Assembly (NCBI GenBank): GCA_019722365.1
Contig: JADFUC010000954.1
Location: 2,728,001 to 2,792,000, forward strand
DNA from: Lithospermum erythrorhizon
Taxonomy: Eukaryota > Streptophyta > Magnoliopsida > Boraginales > Boraginaceae
Reading direction: 5' to 3'
DNA length: 64,000 nucleotides
Position 1 is the stretch's first letter. Every line of letters starts with the position of its first letter. Below, piece after piece: positions 49,843 through 63,177 of the stretch. The notes under the pieces were generated by a model. The model searched no databases, had not been told where the DNA came from, and worked only from the letters and a program-made list of their open reading frames with translations. Made by a program: the position numbers and the translations under genes.

Positions 49843-52779
49843 CGTCTATCAGTATTATTTCAATCTCACCTATATCTATTAATCATTGTTTCTTCTCTCT
49901 TGGCGAGTATTCGCCATCGTCGTTTTGGCAAACGATAATCTTCCCCTAACTGTATTGTTATTATCTAATATAAGCTGGAATACAATTCCTAGAGGAATTT
50001 CCATGCATTTAATTGTTACCAAAATCATAATGCTTTCGGTTTATATACATCCAACACATGTTTTGGAATTGAAGATAGATGATATTGTTGTACAAGAACG
50101 CTGCAAAACATCCAAATAAAAGCGAAATAAATAATTTCTGATGGAAAACGATGTCCAAGTCCAACGACAGACAACCATTTCATTAAACTAGTAAAGTCTT
50201 CAAAACCTATATCTGACTATATATTTATAATGAATTTAATGTTCATACATAATTGGGTAATGGGAATTTATTGAGAAAATTTGCAGTATTATCCTCCACA
50301 CTGAGATGAATGATGATGATTAATTGAGTGATGTTGATGAATCAATTGATGCATAATTGGAGCAAAAAAATTGAGAGAAAATTTTGAAAATCTAAAAGTC
50401 GATTTAATGTTGAATGGCTAGCCTTTATATACATTGCTTAGAATATGCAGTGAGAAAATTATATAAATGTCCTCGAAGATTTGAGATCCAATGAATGATA
50501 TAAATTTAGTAATATGATATTAAGCTTCTTTAGTACTGTTGACCCTTGCAAAAAGCAAGCTTCATAATTGACATAATGCCTAGTAGGCTAGTAGTGATAA
50601 ATCGTGCTTACAGGGAGTGAGTGAGCTGTAAGTGAGGGGCATGTGCATATAACACTAGACTTTAAATTTGTTGGATCAATTCGAAAACATATTTCATGTT
50701 ATTATAAGAACAAGTAAGGTTAGGTAACACCGACCCCCATTGTCTTTCCTAATTCTAAAAAGCTTGTTCTTTTAAACCTATCGCGATACGTCAGATGTGA
50801 TCATTTATGTAGACTGTATATATTGATTTTCTCATGGAAATTGAGAATTAAAATTGTTTCGAAGTACATTATTGTTTTTTAATCTTTTAATAAACAAAAA
50901 GTATGTTTCCAATTTATTTTTACAAGCAAATTTGATCAATAAAAACATATCATGGTTCCGAATGGACCTTAACGTTTTACCTTTTAGAATTGTGATTTTG
51001 TTTTCATTCCTATTGAAATAATCACTTTCTTCCTTCAAAAAGTCTACCATGCTAAATCCTAATTTTACCACAGGCCTATTAAGCTTTATTTGTTGCTTGT
51101 TGATGATATATAACACACTACTAACGGGATTTCATTCCCAGCACTAATCTGAATCTACCATTATCTTATCATCAACTTATAGTCTGACCTGTCGTCTTAA
51201 GTTGCTAGCTACTCATTCTAAAAGCTACATTAACGATACCTCGTATCCCCGTCCTAATACCACTGGCGTAGCTGCTATTCATTCTAGTTAATACTGAACA
51301 TGCATGTCTAGTGAGCCTGAAATGTTAAAATTATTACACATTTGATTATTTGATCCTAGTTTTTTCAGTCTTATGTATTAAATGTTGTTCTAGATTGGTA
51401 GTTGTTGCTATTTATTGCCGAAGAAGATACAGAGTATATATTTCCTGGTAGATTCTTTCGACAAATATCTATCTACATATATACATGCATTAGATTTGAA
51501 GTTTTACCTACTACATACTTAGATACAATGGCATTGTTGGTGACTCGGTGGGACTATTTTATATATATGTTATCAGTCACTCGGATGAGGATGATTCGCT
51601 GAGATCGGATACCAGAGCGCCATACAAAGAAAGCATTGCATTTCCATGTACACAACAATATAAAATCATGAACGAACTATTTGTTTCATCATCTTTCTAA
51701 GCTACTCAAACAAATTTACTGCTTTGAGTTGGCTCATGTTTAATTTCTTCTCGTACACGTTGATACAAATTACTGTTTGGAATAATGAAAACTATACTAG
51801 ACATCCTTAAATTCTCTTTTCATTTGCCTACAGAGAGGCAAGTACTTTTCCATGAAGAACTAATAATGTTCTAGATCCTGGATAAATATCCATCGGAATA
51901 AGGCCGACATGAATTTTGAATAATTCTTAAAACATAGACCGTAGTATAGTTCTTAATTTAAAAGTTAGGAACAGTTTGACTTCATTTAGTTGGTTGTATG
52001 TGAAATGTACTTAAAATCGAATAATAGGTACTACTTGCCCCTGAATGTAACAATAATCGAAAACTTTAATCCATGTGCTAAATTTGATGATGCCATGACT
52101 TATAAGCTTTGCCCCATATATACCAAAACAACCACTCACTCCAGTAGCCCAGCATAAGAGGAAACCAATGGTGTGATGACCCCCTTTGAAATTTAAACAA
52201 TTTCGATATATTGTGAAATTATGAGTTATAGAAAGTACTCGTACAATAATTGACACCTTTAATAATGTCAAATCTTTTATTGAAAATAGTTCAATAATCT
52301 ATTTTTAAGTATCAATATTGGTTCAATATCTGCGACTTTATCCAACCTTGTCAAGCTTTGGTAAATGTGGTCAAAAAGAGTGTATTCCAATAGTAGCTAT
52401 TACTTGATAATCTTATCTTTATGCTAAGTGCTTGTTTTGCTTTGCCCATGTTGCTTTTTTCTTCTTGATATTCAGCCATTCAGGCATATAGTGATGAGTA
52501 TTGAGTGTGTACTAGATAGAAGTTTGTAATTCACTCAATTTTGATAGTTGCTAAAGTTTAAAGAATTTGATTTAGGTGCATACAAAGCAGTGCTAGTGGC
52601 GGAAGCAGAGCTGAGAAAATAGAGTGAAAATCAATGAACTATCTAACCAACGAGTATTTTTTTAGAGGCTTACAAATTAGTGTTTACAATGTGTTAACTC
52701 TAATCTTGGTTATATATTGAATCATCTTTTTTTTTTTTTTAATCACCCACATCAGTGAGAAAGATTTTGCACTTTGTAA
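49843..52779. other. AT-rich intergenic DNA
   Basis: Open frames here are short and of low-complexity composition. Nothing recognised. Confidence 0.4.
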
Positions 52780-53610
52780 TTTTTCGCTTATTTTCGCAAA
52801 AAGTCTCTACACGACACTGTTCACACTTCCATACATAAAGATGCAATAATATATTTTCCAGATTTACACAAATTTACTTAATTTGGTTTTTCACTTTTTT
52901 GATTTTATTACGTTTATTTTCCTTCCTTTTGCTATAGCTTTTACGTTGTGATGATTCATAATTCAATTTTTAAACATTCAATATAATTTTACTCTAATTA
53001 TTCATCATCATGGATCCCAAAACTCGAATTCAAATATATATGGAGAAACTTCTTCTTCAAATTCGAAAAAATGTATTAATGATTCTATTATTTATATATA
53101 TCTTTAATCATATATGGTGTAGTAACAACATATTTGTATTATTATTTCTATTAATAATATAACATATGAATTTTTTCTCTCTGTATTCAGGTCACGGTCC
53201 GTCTCAGAAATCACTTTATAGTGTATTAATTTTATGCGTAATAATCCCGCTAACCAATGAAACGGTATTTTGATTTATTTGCCATATTTTCATAAAAAAT
53301 GCCTCTCACGCTTCACACCGTTTCACACGCCTCTATAATTATAAATACGACAATATATTTTCCGGATTTGTTGCCTAATTTTACTTCAATTCGATTTTTA
53401 CCTTTTTGATTTTATTGATTTTATTTTTCTTCCTTTTAGGTTATAATTTCTTTGTTTAAATGATTCGTGATTCAATTTATAAAACATTCAATATAATTTT
53501 ATTCTAATTATTCATCATCACGGGTCCCCGAAACTCGAATTCAAATATATAATGGGGAAACTTCTTCTTCAAATTCAAAAAAATTTATTAGTTGTTCTAT
53601 TATTTATATA
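52780..53610. repeat. Direct duplication of a ~330-bp unit
   Basis: 52780-53101 and 53270-53610 share AATATATTTTCC, TTTTTGATTTTATT, ACATTCAATATAATTTTA, CTAATTATTCATCATCA and AAACTTCTTCTTCAAATTC in order, about 490 bases apart. The first copy keeps a short ATG frame (MDPKTRIQIYMEKLLLQI); the second has lost the ATG. Origin unknown. Confidence 0.7.
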
Positions 53611-55430
53611 CATGTGGAAATATAATACCGCCAAGATACTAATTGTGATTACTGGTAGAATCTGGATACACTACGATACGGTAAATACAGATTATAGAAT
53701 CTAATAAGTAATATACGTGGGTACGCAACATAACAAATACAAAGAATTACTTTAAATGAAATACTGAAACCAATATATATGATTCAATTTCCTGATATTC
53801 TTTATTAATAGCATGAACAAATATGAAATAAGATGGTATAACAAGAATATAACTGGCTAAGATATATGTAAAAAAAAAATCACAAACTAGAAGTACATAA
53901 CTAACATAAACATATATATATACCAACACATACTAGTATGTGGTATTTCATATAACAGAATGGATACCACTCCATTAGTAACATGTGTATTACAGACTCC
54001 AAGTGTCAATTCTAGACTAAACGATAGTCTAGGGATGTCATCTATCATCAACTCCTCCTTATTTTCAAGATTCGCTTTCAATCAAGGCCTTCATCCACCT
54101 CCTCTCTGTAAATCCTAGACTAAATGATTTGCCCCAGAATGTCGATATCCTTTGTCCTAACTCACACTGCTGGAACATGTACCAAAATCGTTAGCCAGAT
54201 TAACCGAAATCCAATCGCCCACAGCCATGGGACGCGAACTCTAGCTTAAATACCACACTTTACCCTCTTTTTTCTTCAAACAAACATCAATTTGAATCGG
54301 CACTTCCCTAATATTCAAATCCATCTACTAATCTACACATATCACACAATCAAATCTCACCATTAGTTCTCTTAGTATATCCTGATCCTATATTGAAATC
54401 CCACCATCTTATATACGTTGGTATCCTATTTCTAACAAAACTGCAACATAATATTCAAAAAATGATATAGTTTAAACAACAATATTCCAAACACATAATA
54501 TTTTGATATTCCAAAAAAACTCAATCTTTTCAATGTTTATCACACAAATTAGATTCAAAACTAAATTATTATTAATTTTATGAATTGGCTTCAAAACTAT
54601 ATGTTTTGAAACTATTTCTTACTATGTCTAAACTCATGTTTAACCGTTCAAACATTAAAGAACATGCAAAATAATTAAGTCTAACAACACAATACTTTAA
54701 TTCTAAAAAATCCATTCAACATAGTATTATGAAACCAATTCTAATATAGTATTATACGACCAATTCTAACACAAATCGTAATTTTTATTAGGTCGCAAAA
54801 ATTTAAATTAATTATAATGTCGAAAAACCCTACAGGCCATTGTTTTTCTCCATTTTTTCTTCAATCTTTTCAACTTCTATTTTGCAAATTACTTTAATGG
54901 TGATTTCTCCTCAAACTCTCCTCTGCACTTCTCTTAATTTCGCTTTTTGATATTTTATAAATTTTGTGGGTTTTGTGTGTGGCTTGTTTTGTGAATTTGG
55001 GAAAAAATAATTTGGATTAAATCATTCAATTCAACAATATTTGCCCTAGAAAGAAACTAATTATGATTTGGTGGGATTGAGAGAAATTGGGAAATAATTT
55101 TTTTGCATTTAATCGATTTGAGCTGGAGTCGAAATTGAAAGTAACTAATTTTAGCGAAGATTATCAAATTATTTATTTATTTAATTAAAATACGACCGCT
55201 AATTTTAATCTTCGCTCTCTATAAACCTCTAAGTATAAACGTCCTACGAGTTTTTTCTATCTTGGGTAGTATTCATATTTGCCCATGATACAAAATGAAT
55301 ATTTATAATTAAATATGCAATTTGATTTTTTTTAATACGACGGTATAATGAATTCATGCATTCCATCTATATAGCTAGAACTTATAACTTTTGAACACAT
55401 TTGCAGAGTATTTTTATCACTAAAATATAT
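53611..55430. other. AT-rich intergenic DNA
   Basis: No gene recognised. Confidence 0.4.
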
Positions 55431-55432
55431 TA

Positions 55433-55648
55433 TCCCTCCAATCCATTTTAATTGACTTTCTCATATATCGGTAGATACCTACTTAATTACTTTAATTATA
55501 TTATTACAAATTAAAATTATGAAAGTATTTTTAAAGACAAATCCAATTATATTAATTTTATATTGTATAGAATAATGAATAATTAATAATTGATGGTCAA
55601 AGTTCAATTTCATAAAAGTCAAACGACAATTAAAGTGGATCGAGGAAG
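55433..55648. mobile_element. Stowaway (Tc1/mariner-type) MITE
   Basis: Left TCCCTCCAATCCATTTTAAT; the right, inverted, reads CTTCCTCGATCCACTTTAAT. TA flanks both ends (55431-55432 and 55649-55650). 216 bp, AT-rich, no coding. Confidence 0.75.
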
Positions 55649-55913
55649 TATTGATATTATTCTGTAGAGCAAAATCATTCGTTAGGTGAGGTATTTGTTA
55701 AATCTATTAAGTATTTAAAACTTAATTAATCTAAATACTTAATTTATTAAATTTATTATTATTGAATTATTTTGTGGCACTTATCAAAATCCTTAACAAA
55801 ATTTTGGGTTAAAATTCTACTTATTTTTCTCCTTAAAAAATTAAAGTAATAAAGTCTAAATTCTACAAACTTCTCCTCCCATAATTTTGTCTGCATTTCA
55901 CTTAACCTCCATT

Positions 55914-56700
55914 ATTATTATTACTATAATAATAATAGTATCAATAATAATGATAATAATAATAATAAGAATAAGAATAAGAATAAGAATAAAAATAAAA
56001 ATAAAAAATAACACAATAATGAAAATGAATACTAATAATATTAATAAAAAATAATAAATAATAAAAACAATAAAATAATAAGAATAATATTAATAATAAG
56101 AATAATAAAAATAAAAATAATAATAATAATAATAAAAAATAATAATAATAATAATGATAATAATAATAATAAAATAATACTAATAAATATAATAATAATT
56201 ATAATAAAAATTAATAATAATAAATATAATAATAAGAATAAAAATAACAATAATACTAATAATAATAATAAAAAATAAAAAATATTATTAATAAGAATAA
56301 TAAAAATATTAATAACTATAAATATAATAATAATAAAAAATAAATAATAATAATAATACAATTAAAACTATAATAATAATATCAATAAATTATTATAATA
56401 TTAATAATAATAGAAATAAAAATAAATATAATAATAATATTAATAATAATATAATAATAATAAAAAAATAAAATAATATTAATAAATAAAATAATATTAG
56501 TAATAACAATAATAAAAAAAACTATTATAATAATAATAAAAATAAAAATAATTATATTAATAATAATGATTATTATTATAATAATAAGAATTAATAATAG
56601 TAATAATTAATATTATTATAATTATTATTACAATTATAATTAATGATAATAATAACTATAATAATTATAATAATTTGATTAATAATTATAATTAATAATA
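55914..56700. repeat. Very long ATT/AAT compound microsatellite
   Basis: About 790 bases almost wholly of A and T in AAT, AAAAT and ATT patterns, with rare G and very rare C on the + strand; the last 150 bases mix both phases. The 106-codon minus-strand frame inside it (only I, F, L, Y, V, N and similar) is a translation of the repeat. Confidence 0.95.
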
Positions 56701-58110
56701 TATTTTAGTTATCATATTTATTCTATTCATATTAATAATATTTATAATTTATTTATTTATTACAATATTATTTATTTAATATACTTTATGCATATAAATA
56801 AATGAAATAGAATAGAGGTAAAGTTGTCAATACAACTCAATTTAAATTTTTTTTCTTTGAACTGTTATCAAATAATTAAATATTTTCAGTATTTAAATTC
56901 AGTTATAATTCAGTTTCAATCATTCAGTTTTCAAAATTCAATTTTTAATTTTCAGTTTTCAAATTTAATAAATATGCCGTACTAAATGTTTAACATTCTT
57001 ACTACTAGCTAGTAGATGTCAGTCAATAAGATAATATTACTCACAACTTAGATTTTGATTTCATGTATGTATTCAAGGAAAGTGAATTGAATTGGATTCA
57101 TGCAAAAAAGAAAAGGGGATGCATTAGTGGAGCATGCAATAACAAAGAAATAAAGGCAATAGATATAGTCATGTAGGGTTTTTCTCCAGCCACATACAGG
57201 CCCACTGCTAACAAGATAATAATACATCTCATAATTAATATGAAAATAAAAAGTAAAATAAAAACTATAATGTCTTCTCAGCTTTCTTCTTCGTACGTAA
57301 AACATGTGTCTATCGAAGCATGACAATTTTAAACGTCACTCTATTTCCAGAAATAAAGCTAAAATCAAGAAAGGAATTTTCATTACCAGGATTCTGATGC
57401 TCAGCCATCAATTTATGAACGCGTTTTGTAGTGTGAATTTCATTGGATAACAATAGCAATTTCATTATTGGAGGAATTGGTATTTTCAGCAAGAATTAGT
57501 ACCAAGCAAGCTAAGTAAGAAGTACTATTATCACTGATCGATTTCATTATAGAAACTAATTAAACTTGATGTGATTTTGATTTTGGTCTTAAAAAAATCA
57601 AATTAAAGTTTGAATAAGTTATGTCTCTAAAAATATTAAACATATAGCATGATGAATTGATGATGGAACGTATACAATGATGGGAATTGAATTTCAAACA
57701 AAATATAAGTATGTAAGTTGTAACGAGCATCAACTAAATTAAATACTTACACCAAAAGCTTCGAAGCCCTCAGAAAAGATAAATAATGACTATACTAATG
57801 CAAGAGTGTGAAAATGCTTTTAATTATAAGATAACAATCCGTAATTTCTATATAAAACGGTAAAAGTTAAATTGATACAAGAAAAATATAAAAAATTAGA
57901 AAGATGAACAAATTATTTTTGAAATATTCCAATGCATTATATAATTGGTCTTAAAAATAATCAAACTCAATCCATTGAATAATAATATTTCCACATGTTA
58001 ATATTACTTGCTTGTTATTATACAGTATACACACTCACTCTTGCCCACTCTGTATTACTAATATAAATGATTTTTTTGGGTTTCATTACTATCATATAAT
58101 GGACGCGATC
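56701..58110. other. Intergenic DNA with a possible two-exon fragment on the minus strand
   Basis: The possible exons at 57110-57500 are listed separately. The rest is AT-rich and unassigned. Confidence 0.4.
57110..57500 (-). pseudogene. Possible two-exon coding fragment, function unknown
   Basis: Upstream piece: KIPIPPIMKLLLLSNEIHTT then KRVHKLMAEHQNP, ending at a gtaatg donor (57390). Downstream piece after a ttag/cag acceptor near 57190: VGLYVAGEKPYMTISIAFIS then LLLHAPLM, a likely membrane helix, and TGA (57110). The composition is protein-like and the splice signals fit, but I recognise no family. Confidence 0.25.
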
Positions 58111-58403
58111 TGCATGTTAAATTGCAAAGTACAAAAATAAATAACATCAAAATTTTTACACAGATCCCTAACTACGTGTTGTGACTAACCACGGCTCCAA
58201 ACCACCAAAATCTTCATAATTATAACGGAAAGAACATTACAATTTTTAACTGAATATTGAACTAACGCTACCAAGCAGCTTCCTTACGGTTCAGTCTATT
58301 TTGTGATGTAAAATAACTTATATACGTATCGCATATACATATAAGCTAAGCCAACAAAGTAAAACTTATACTCCACCGATGGTAGATCAAGATACTTTCA
58401 ACA
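58111..58403 (-). repeat. 3' LTR of the Copia element
   Basis: Direct repeat partner of 60353-60652, about 293 bp, starting TGTTGAAAGT on the minus strand. Confidence 0.85.
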
Positions 58404-59656
58404 AATCTTCACCTTAACTCGAATCATCCACATATATCGATAAACAGAGAACTTCCCTGTATGCACCGTATGTACTCTCGAAATACCGTAGACGCGCTTA
58501 GATAGTGAAACCAGATAAAATTAAACGCGCTGACATGTACAAGATATACCACGATCGGGGAAACAGCATCGACACTTTAAGTACTTAGATGGGTGACAGA
58601 TGTGTCTGGGACGAACAATCTGTATTAGGAGCAAAAATGTTGCCCGCACCTCCACCTCACATATCACCGCCGGGCAACAAACAAACCAAATGAGCAAGTC
58701 CAAATGTCGTTGAACCTTGGACTATATGAACTGCCTTTCACTATCTCCGTCAAGGTCCCAAACTAACCACATCAACAATTCACATGAAGACTAAATGGAA
58801 CTAGTGAATACTCAAAGATACCGCTTTCTATCCAACTTTGAGCGAATAACACATCCAATGCATCACCTCCCTCGACGCTGTCTTAACAATGACCTACGTA
58901 GACCGAGCCATAGCCAAGAACCAACAACAATTGCCCAACTCATCCTCATAGCTCTGCATTCACATATAAAGATAGCCTCATCCATAACTCTCTAAAGACA
59001 TCTCGAGCTATTCCACACATGCTCCATGAAACCTCGAGCTACACAAGTATACCGCCGCTTAAAAGTGAACGAAATACCCCTCTCTGACTCACTCACTGAC
59101 TTACAATTAATCGCCTCCACCTGTTTCCCAACACCACACAAAGCTGACCAGAAAATACAAAACAACGCCATACCTTGTATCCAATACAAAGTTCCACGCC
59201 CACACCACTCAGAAGTACATCCGAACCTATAAATAGACAACAACCCTCCACCTTCTTCTCAGAAGCTGAAACTCTCATCTTGTCCAAAACGACTTAGAGA
59301 GATAACAACTATCATCAAGTGAAACACATGTCTAACCTCGCTCAATGTACAACCTCCACCATCATGTGTCCTACTCCTACCCGAGTCAATCCCAACCATC
59401 TTGTAGACCGAAAAAACACTAAGCCATGAAACCACAACCACCTTCCAATCTACTCATGTCAAAGATCACCTTCCTGTGACAAATACTCGCACTGCCTCTC
59501 GTAGATCCGCAGGACCACACGCCGGGGTGTGCGACTCTCAAAGAATCAAACCCATGTCCCCTTCGAAATGCACACAACCTGTCGGCAACGGCGGTGGTAC
59601 CACTCGAGGCTCCTCCTCTCCTCGCTGCTCATTCCTCAACTGGGACAATCATGTTT

Positions 59657-60293
59657 TCACGTCCCAATTCTCTGCTGCAGTCTGCACCTATCAGTTTTCC
59701 TCGAACCCCAACCCGGCCTGCTGGAGAACCTCTCTACCGGTCTATTACCACTAGTGTACCAAACGGTCCGACTGTAGTACTGAACTACCACTACTACAAC
59801 TAATACGCAAATCCCTCGCGCATGAGGCGATCTCACATATTCCGTAGATAAAAAATCTTTACCATTTGTCATAGACTCTCTAAAGTTCTCATATGACATA
59901 GGTAAAGAGGCTAACAAAATCAAAGCAACATCCTCATCCTCAATACGATCTGTGCGCTTAAGCAGACGCACCTTCCTACACTCTTAGCCCAACAGACGTT
60001 GCTTCAATAACTTATTGGTCAAGCTCTTCACACATACGCACTCAAGCTTCGAGCCACAACCCGGCAGAGTATCCTCCTCCGAACCTCAGGATAACCTCAT
60101 CATCCAAAGCCGGTAATCAACGCCGAAGCAGTGCCTTCTCCTCTAGACGAGCCATGTTATTCGGGTAACGCGCCCGGTGGATTTTCCACGAGGAGCCTGT
60201 AGCTCCTCTCGTTTTTCCGCAACGCCTCGGGCTGATTTTCCAGACCGAACTCTCCTCAAAGAACCTCTCAATTTTAATACCTTCACCACGCAT
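59657..60293 (-). pseudogene. gag: Copia gag polyprotein remnant
   Basis: Starts MRGEGIKIERFFEESSVWKI near 60293, resembling the Copia gag opening (KIERFxGxNFxxWK). Past several frame changes it reads LKRTDRIEDEDVALILLASL then PMSYENFRESM and GKDFLSTEYVRS, the conserved gag core of Copia (DEDxAxxLLxSLPxSYxxF). The zinc knuckle and everything after it are not readable. Frameshifts make it a pseudogene. The + strand open frames over this region are its shadows. Confidence 0.85.
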
Positions 60294-60352
60294 CATCTTC
60301 GCATCTAGAGCCCAAGTCTGGATAAATAGCTTTGTTATAAATGCATTTAATC

Positions 60353-60652
60353 TGCATGTGCTAAATTATGTAAAGTACAAAAAATAAAGCACACCAAAAT
60401 TTTACGTGAGATCCCTAACGATTTTTGCGATCAATCACTAAGTCTTAATCCACCAAAATCTTCACTATAATGGGAAAGAAACATATTACAATCTTTAACT
60501 GAAATAGTTGAACTAATGCTACTAAGAGTCTTACGAAGCTTCAAACTATTTGGTACAGAAAATAACCTATATATGTATCGCATATATATAGGCTAAGCCA
60601 ACAGAGTAAAACTTATACTCTACCGATGTGGTAGATCAAGACACTTTCAACA
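60353..60652 (-). repeat. 5' LTR of the Copia element
   Basis: Direct repeat partner of 58111-58403, about 300 bp. Several small indels separate the two. Confidence 0.85.
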
Positions 60653-60756
60653 ACTATGTGAATAAATGATTGTTTAAATTTTAAAATCATCTCGCAACTT
60701 TGAGCTGTATATACTACCATATAATGTTTTGATTTAACACATATATATAGCATAGA

Positions 60757-60757
<1 letters not shown>

Positions 60758-60806
<49 letters not shown>
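60758..60806. repeat. (TA)n microsatellite
   Basis: About 24 uninterrupted TA units, about 100 bases beyond the Copia 5' LTR. Confidence 0.95.
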
Positions 60807-60810
<4 letters not shown>

Positions 60811-62337
60811 GTTGGGTATAAGACTATTAGAGGGGATTACATTCTAATGGTAGACGAAATAGCTGAGATGGGAGATGTGATGTCCAAATGCCTATTTCGT
60901 CGTAAGAAAGCAGAAATGAAGCCATCTTTGTGATTAAGAAAATTCAACAATATCAATATTTGATTCGAATTGAAGCAATATAATTCGATTTTTTATTAGT
61001 TGTCAAACTTCTAAGCCTTGTTTGGTAGCTGACACATATTTATCAACGACTATGAAACGTCAACGCAAACTGAGGTATATCAACTATGAAGGACAAGCGT
61101 CAAAGCTCACCAACAACATTAATTTAATTTAATTTAATTGATTTTGACTAAATAGGCACGTTCACAATCTGACAATCGATTAATAACCTTAGAACCCAGA
61201 CAAAGTCTTTGATCCAAAAAAGGATGCCAATTTTGACGTTGACAAGTTTGTAAGAATTTGTATTTGTTTGGAGTTAGGCCGTCATCATCCTTGCTCCACC
61301 GTACCAAACTATGTTTGGTTGAAAGTCATAAATTAATGTACCGGCAACCATATAAAGTATGTAATGACACCATTTGTCCACATGGTAATGTTCATTTATT
61401 GAAATTATGAAATGATGGATTGAGAATTTGAATGTGATTCTTGAAAAGGAAAAGGGTACTCATAAAAGAACAATTGAATGAGGATAGCTAGTGAAGTAAT
61501 TAATTTAGTTATTAATGATACTTATTGTGACTAAAAACGGTTCTATGTAAGGTTCCCATTTTTATTTTTGAAAAAAAACCATAAATAGAGTCGAGTTGAG
61601 CTACAGTCAAAAGATAAGTTAAAAATGAACTTAACAAGTTCTACTCAAAATATATTGTTGGAAATGGGTCAATTATCGAGATTATTCCTGTGAATCAACT
61701 TCAGATTTTTAATCCACACATAATAAATATTAAAGTTTGATCTGCAAGATTTTGCTATGTGATTAATTTGATCTTTGATCCATATTCACCGCTTACAAAC
61801 CAAATCAATTTTTATCACCGTGGTTTGGCAAGTGTAAATCCTTCGGTACGTAATGCCAAGTAGGTTTTGTACGATTACTCGATTCGTTAACGGCTTTCCC
61901 TTTAGCGATCGATATAAAGTCTTCTAGCCGCCAAGCAGTCTCGAAAGCTGCCATTTTAATTAACCACAAACACTCCGACATTCAAGCTAAGAATGATTCA
62001 AATAGGAAAGTCGAAGTTACTCAAGAGATTTAAATTTTTCGAATACCTCAAATGCACGAATAGCACCCAGATTTATAGCACAAAGACAACGGATGTACCG
62101 AGCTTAAGCCGGATTAATGCAAGCGCAAGCACGGCCCCATGACAGCCTAGGTCGGGTACGATCCGAGACCAACCTTAGCCGCTAAGTTAGCCGGGCGGCC
62201 CACATCCGTATTTTACCGTGATCAGAGTATAAAACATATATAACTAATTTATCCCTGCTAGGTGATTTATTTTAACCCACACTAGTTCGTCCTTAAATTG
62301 ATCTAGATTCACATTTAATATTTATATAAAAAATAAA
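60807..62337. other. Intergenic DNA with a GC-richer block
   Basis: 61840-62220 is GC-richer with no recognised coding and may be transposon-derived; a Copia-like TGTTGGAAATGGG at 61654 could be the start of a solo LTR but no end was found. Confidence 0.35.
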
Positions 62338-62420
62338 TTGCTCAAATGGTTAAGTTGTTGTCTAACTTGTAAAAAGTCTCTAGTTCAAATGTTGCTCCAA
62401 ACATTAATTTTGTCTTTTGT
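62338..62420 (+). mobile_element. Possible SINE
   Basis: TGCTCAAATGGTTAAG and GTCTCTAGTTCAAATG are spaced like tRNA boxes A and B, with a T-rich end after them. No target duplication found. Confidence 0.35.
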
Positions 62421-63177
62421 TTACTTCTATTCTTTCCAAAAATGAATATATGTATTAGATTTTTAAATTTTAAATGATTAAATGAATACACTAAATCTTA
62501 ACTTTATGGGTCATCCTCAAAAACTGGGGCAAATTATAAAATTTCATATTCCCAAAAAGACCCATATATTGATAAATGGCTAGCATTGTTTCTGTTTGAT
62601 ATAATTGTTCAAATTCAAGACTAGTGAGTACAACTTTATACTTATTTTAATCGCAACTATTTATTGAGGGCGTGGAACACTCTATTTTTTTTTTTCCTCA
62701 ACATATCATATAAAATAGGATTATGGGAACATCCATTATATAATCTCGCTGACCGCCTTTAACTAAACTCCAATAAGAAAATGAAATCTCATAAAATGGA
62801 TTCCTAAAACTGATAAGAAGGTACGAAAATCTCACAAACAAGAGGAACAATCCTCCAACAAAAAAAAACTCAACTGCAGACCTCTTTAATATAAGATATT
62901 ATTAGGCTATTAAGAGTACGCGCATCAAATTTTCCCTAAAAAATCTAATTTATTATTTGAAGGGTTTTAAGATGTTTTTTTAGTAGTTTTCCTATTATTC
63001 ACTTCACCATTGAAAAATAATAGTGGAAGATGAAATTTAGGGGTCAAGATGGTGTATAATTTTATAAAAAAGTAACTTATTTTTGGTGAGTTCAAAAAAA
63101 CATAATTTTTTTTCTTCTTTCTTTTTAGTGATTTCAACTCTATTTTTAACTTCTTTTTGTAGGAGATGCATACACAT
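62421..63177. other. AT-rich intergenic DNA
   Basis: Nothing recognised. Confidence 0.4.

Larger units (their letters stand above)
58111..60652 (-). mobile_element. Ty1/Copia retrotransposon, internally deleted
   Basis: LTRs at 58111-58403 and 60353-60652 run in the same direction and align along their length (CTAAGCCAACA, ATCGCATATA, TGGTAGATCAAGA). Read on the minus strand both begin TGTTGAAAGT. Next to the 3' LTR is a classic Copia polypurine tract AAGGTGAAGATT (complement of 58404-58416); a decayed initiator-tRNA primer site follows the 5' LTR. Only gag remains in the 1.95-kb interior; integrase, reverse transcriptase and RNase H are absent, so it could move only with outside help. Confidence 0.9.

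Noticed and set aside
56041..56361. 106-codon minus-strand open frame
   Set aside because: It is the translation of the ATT/AAT repeat, composed almost only of I, F, L, Y, V and N.
59026..59803. Several + strand open frames
   Set aside because: They are antisense shadows of the Copia interior; the minus strand carries the recognisable gag motifs.
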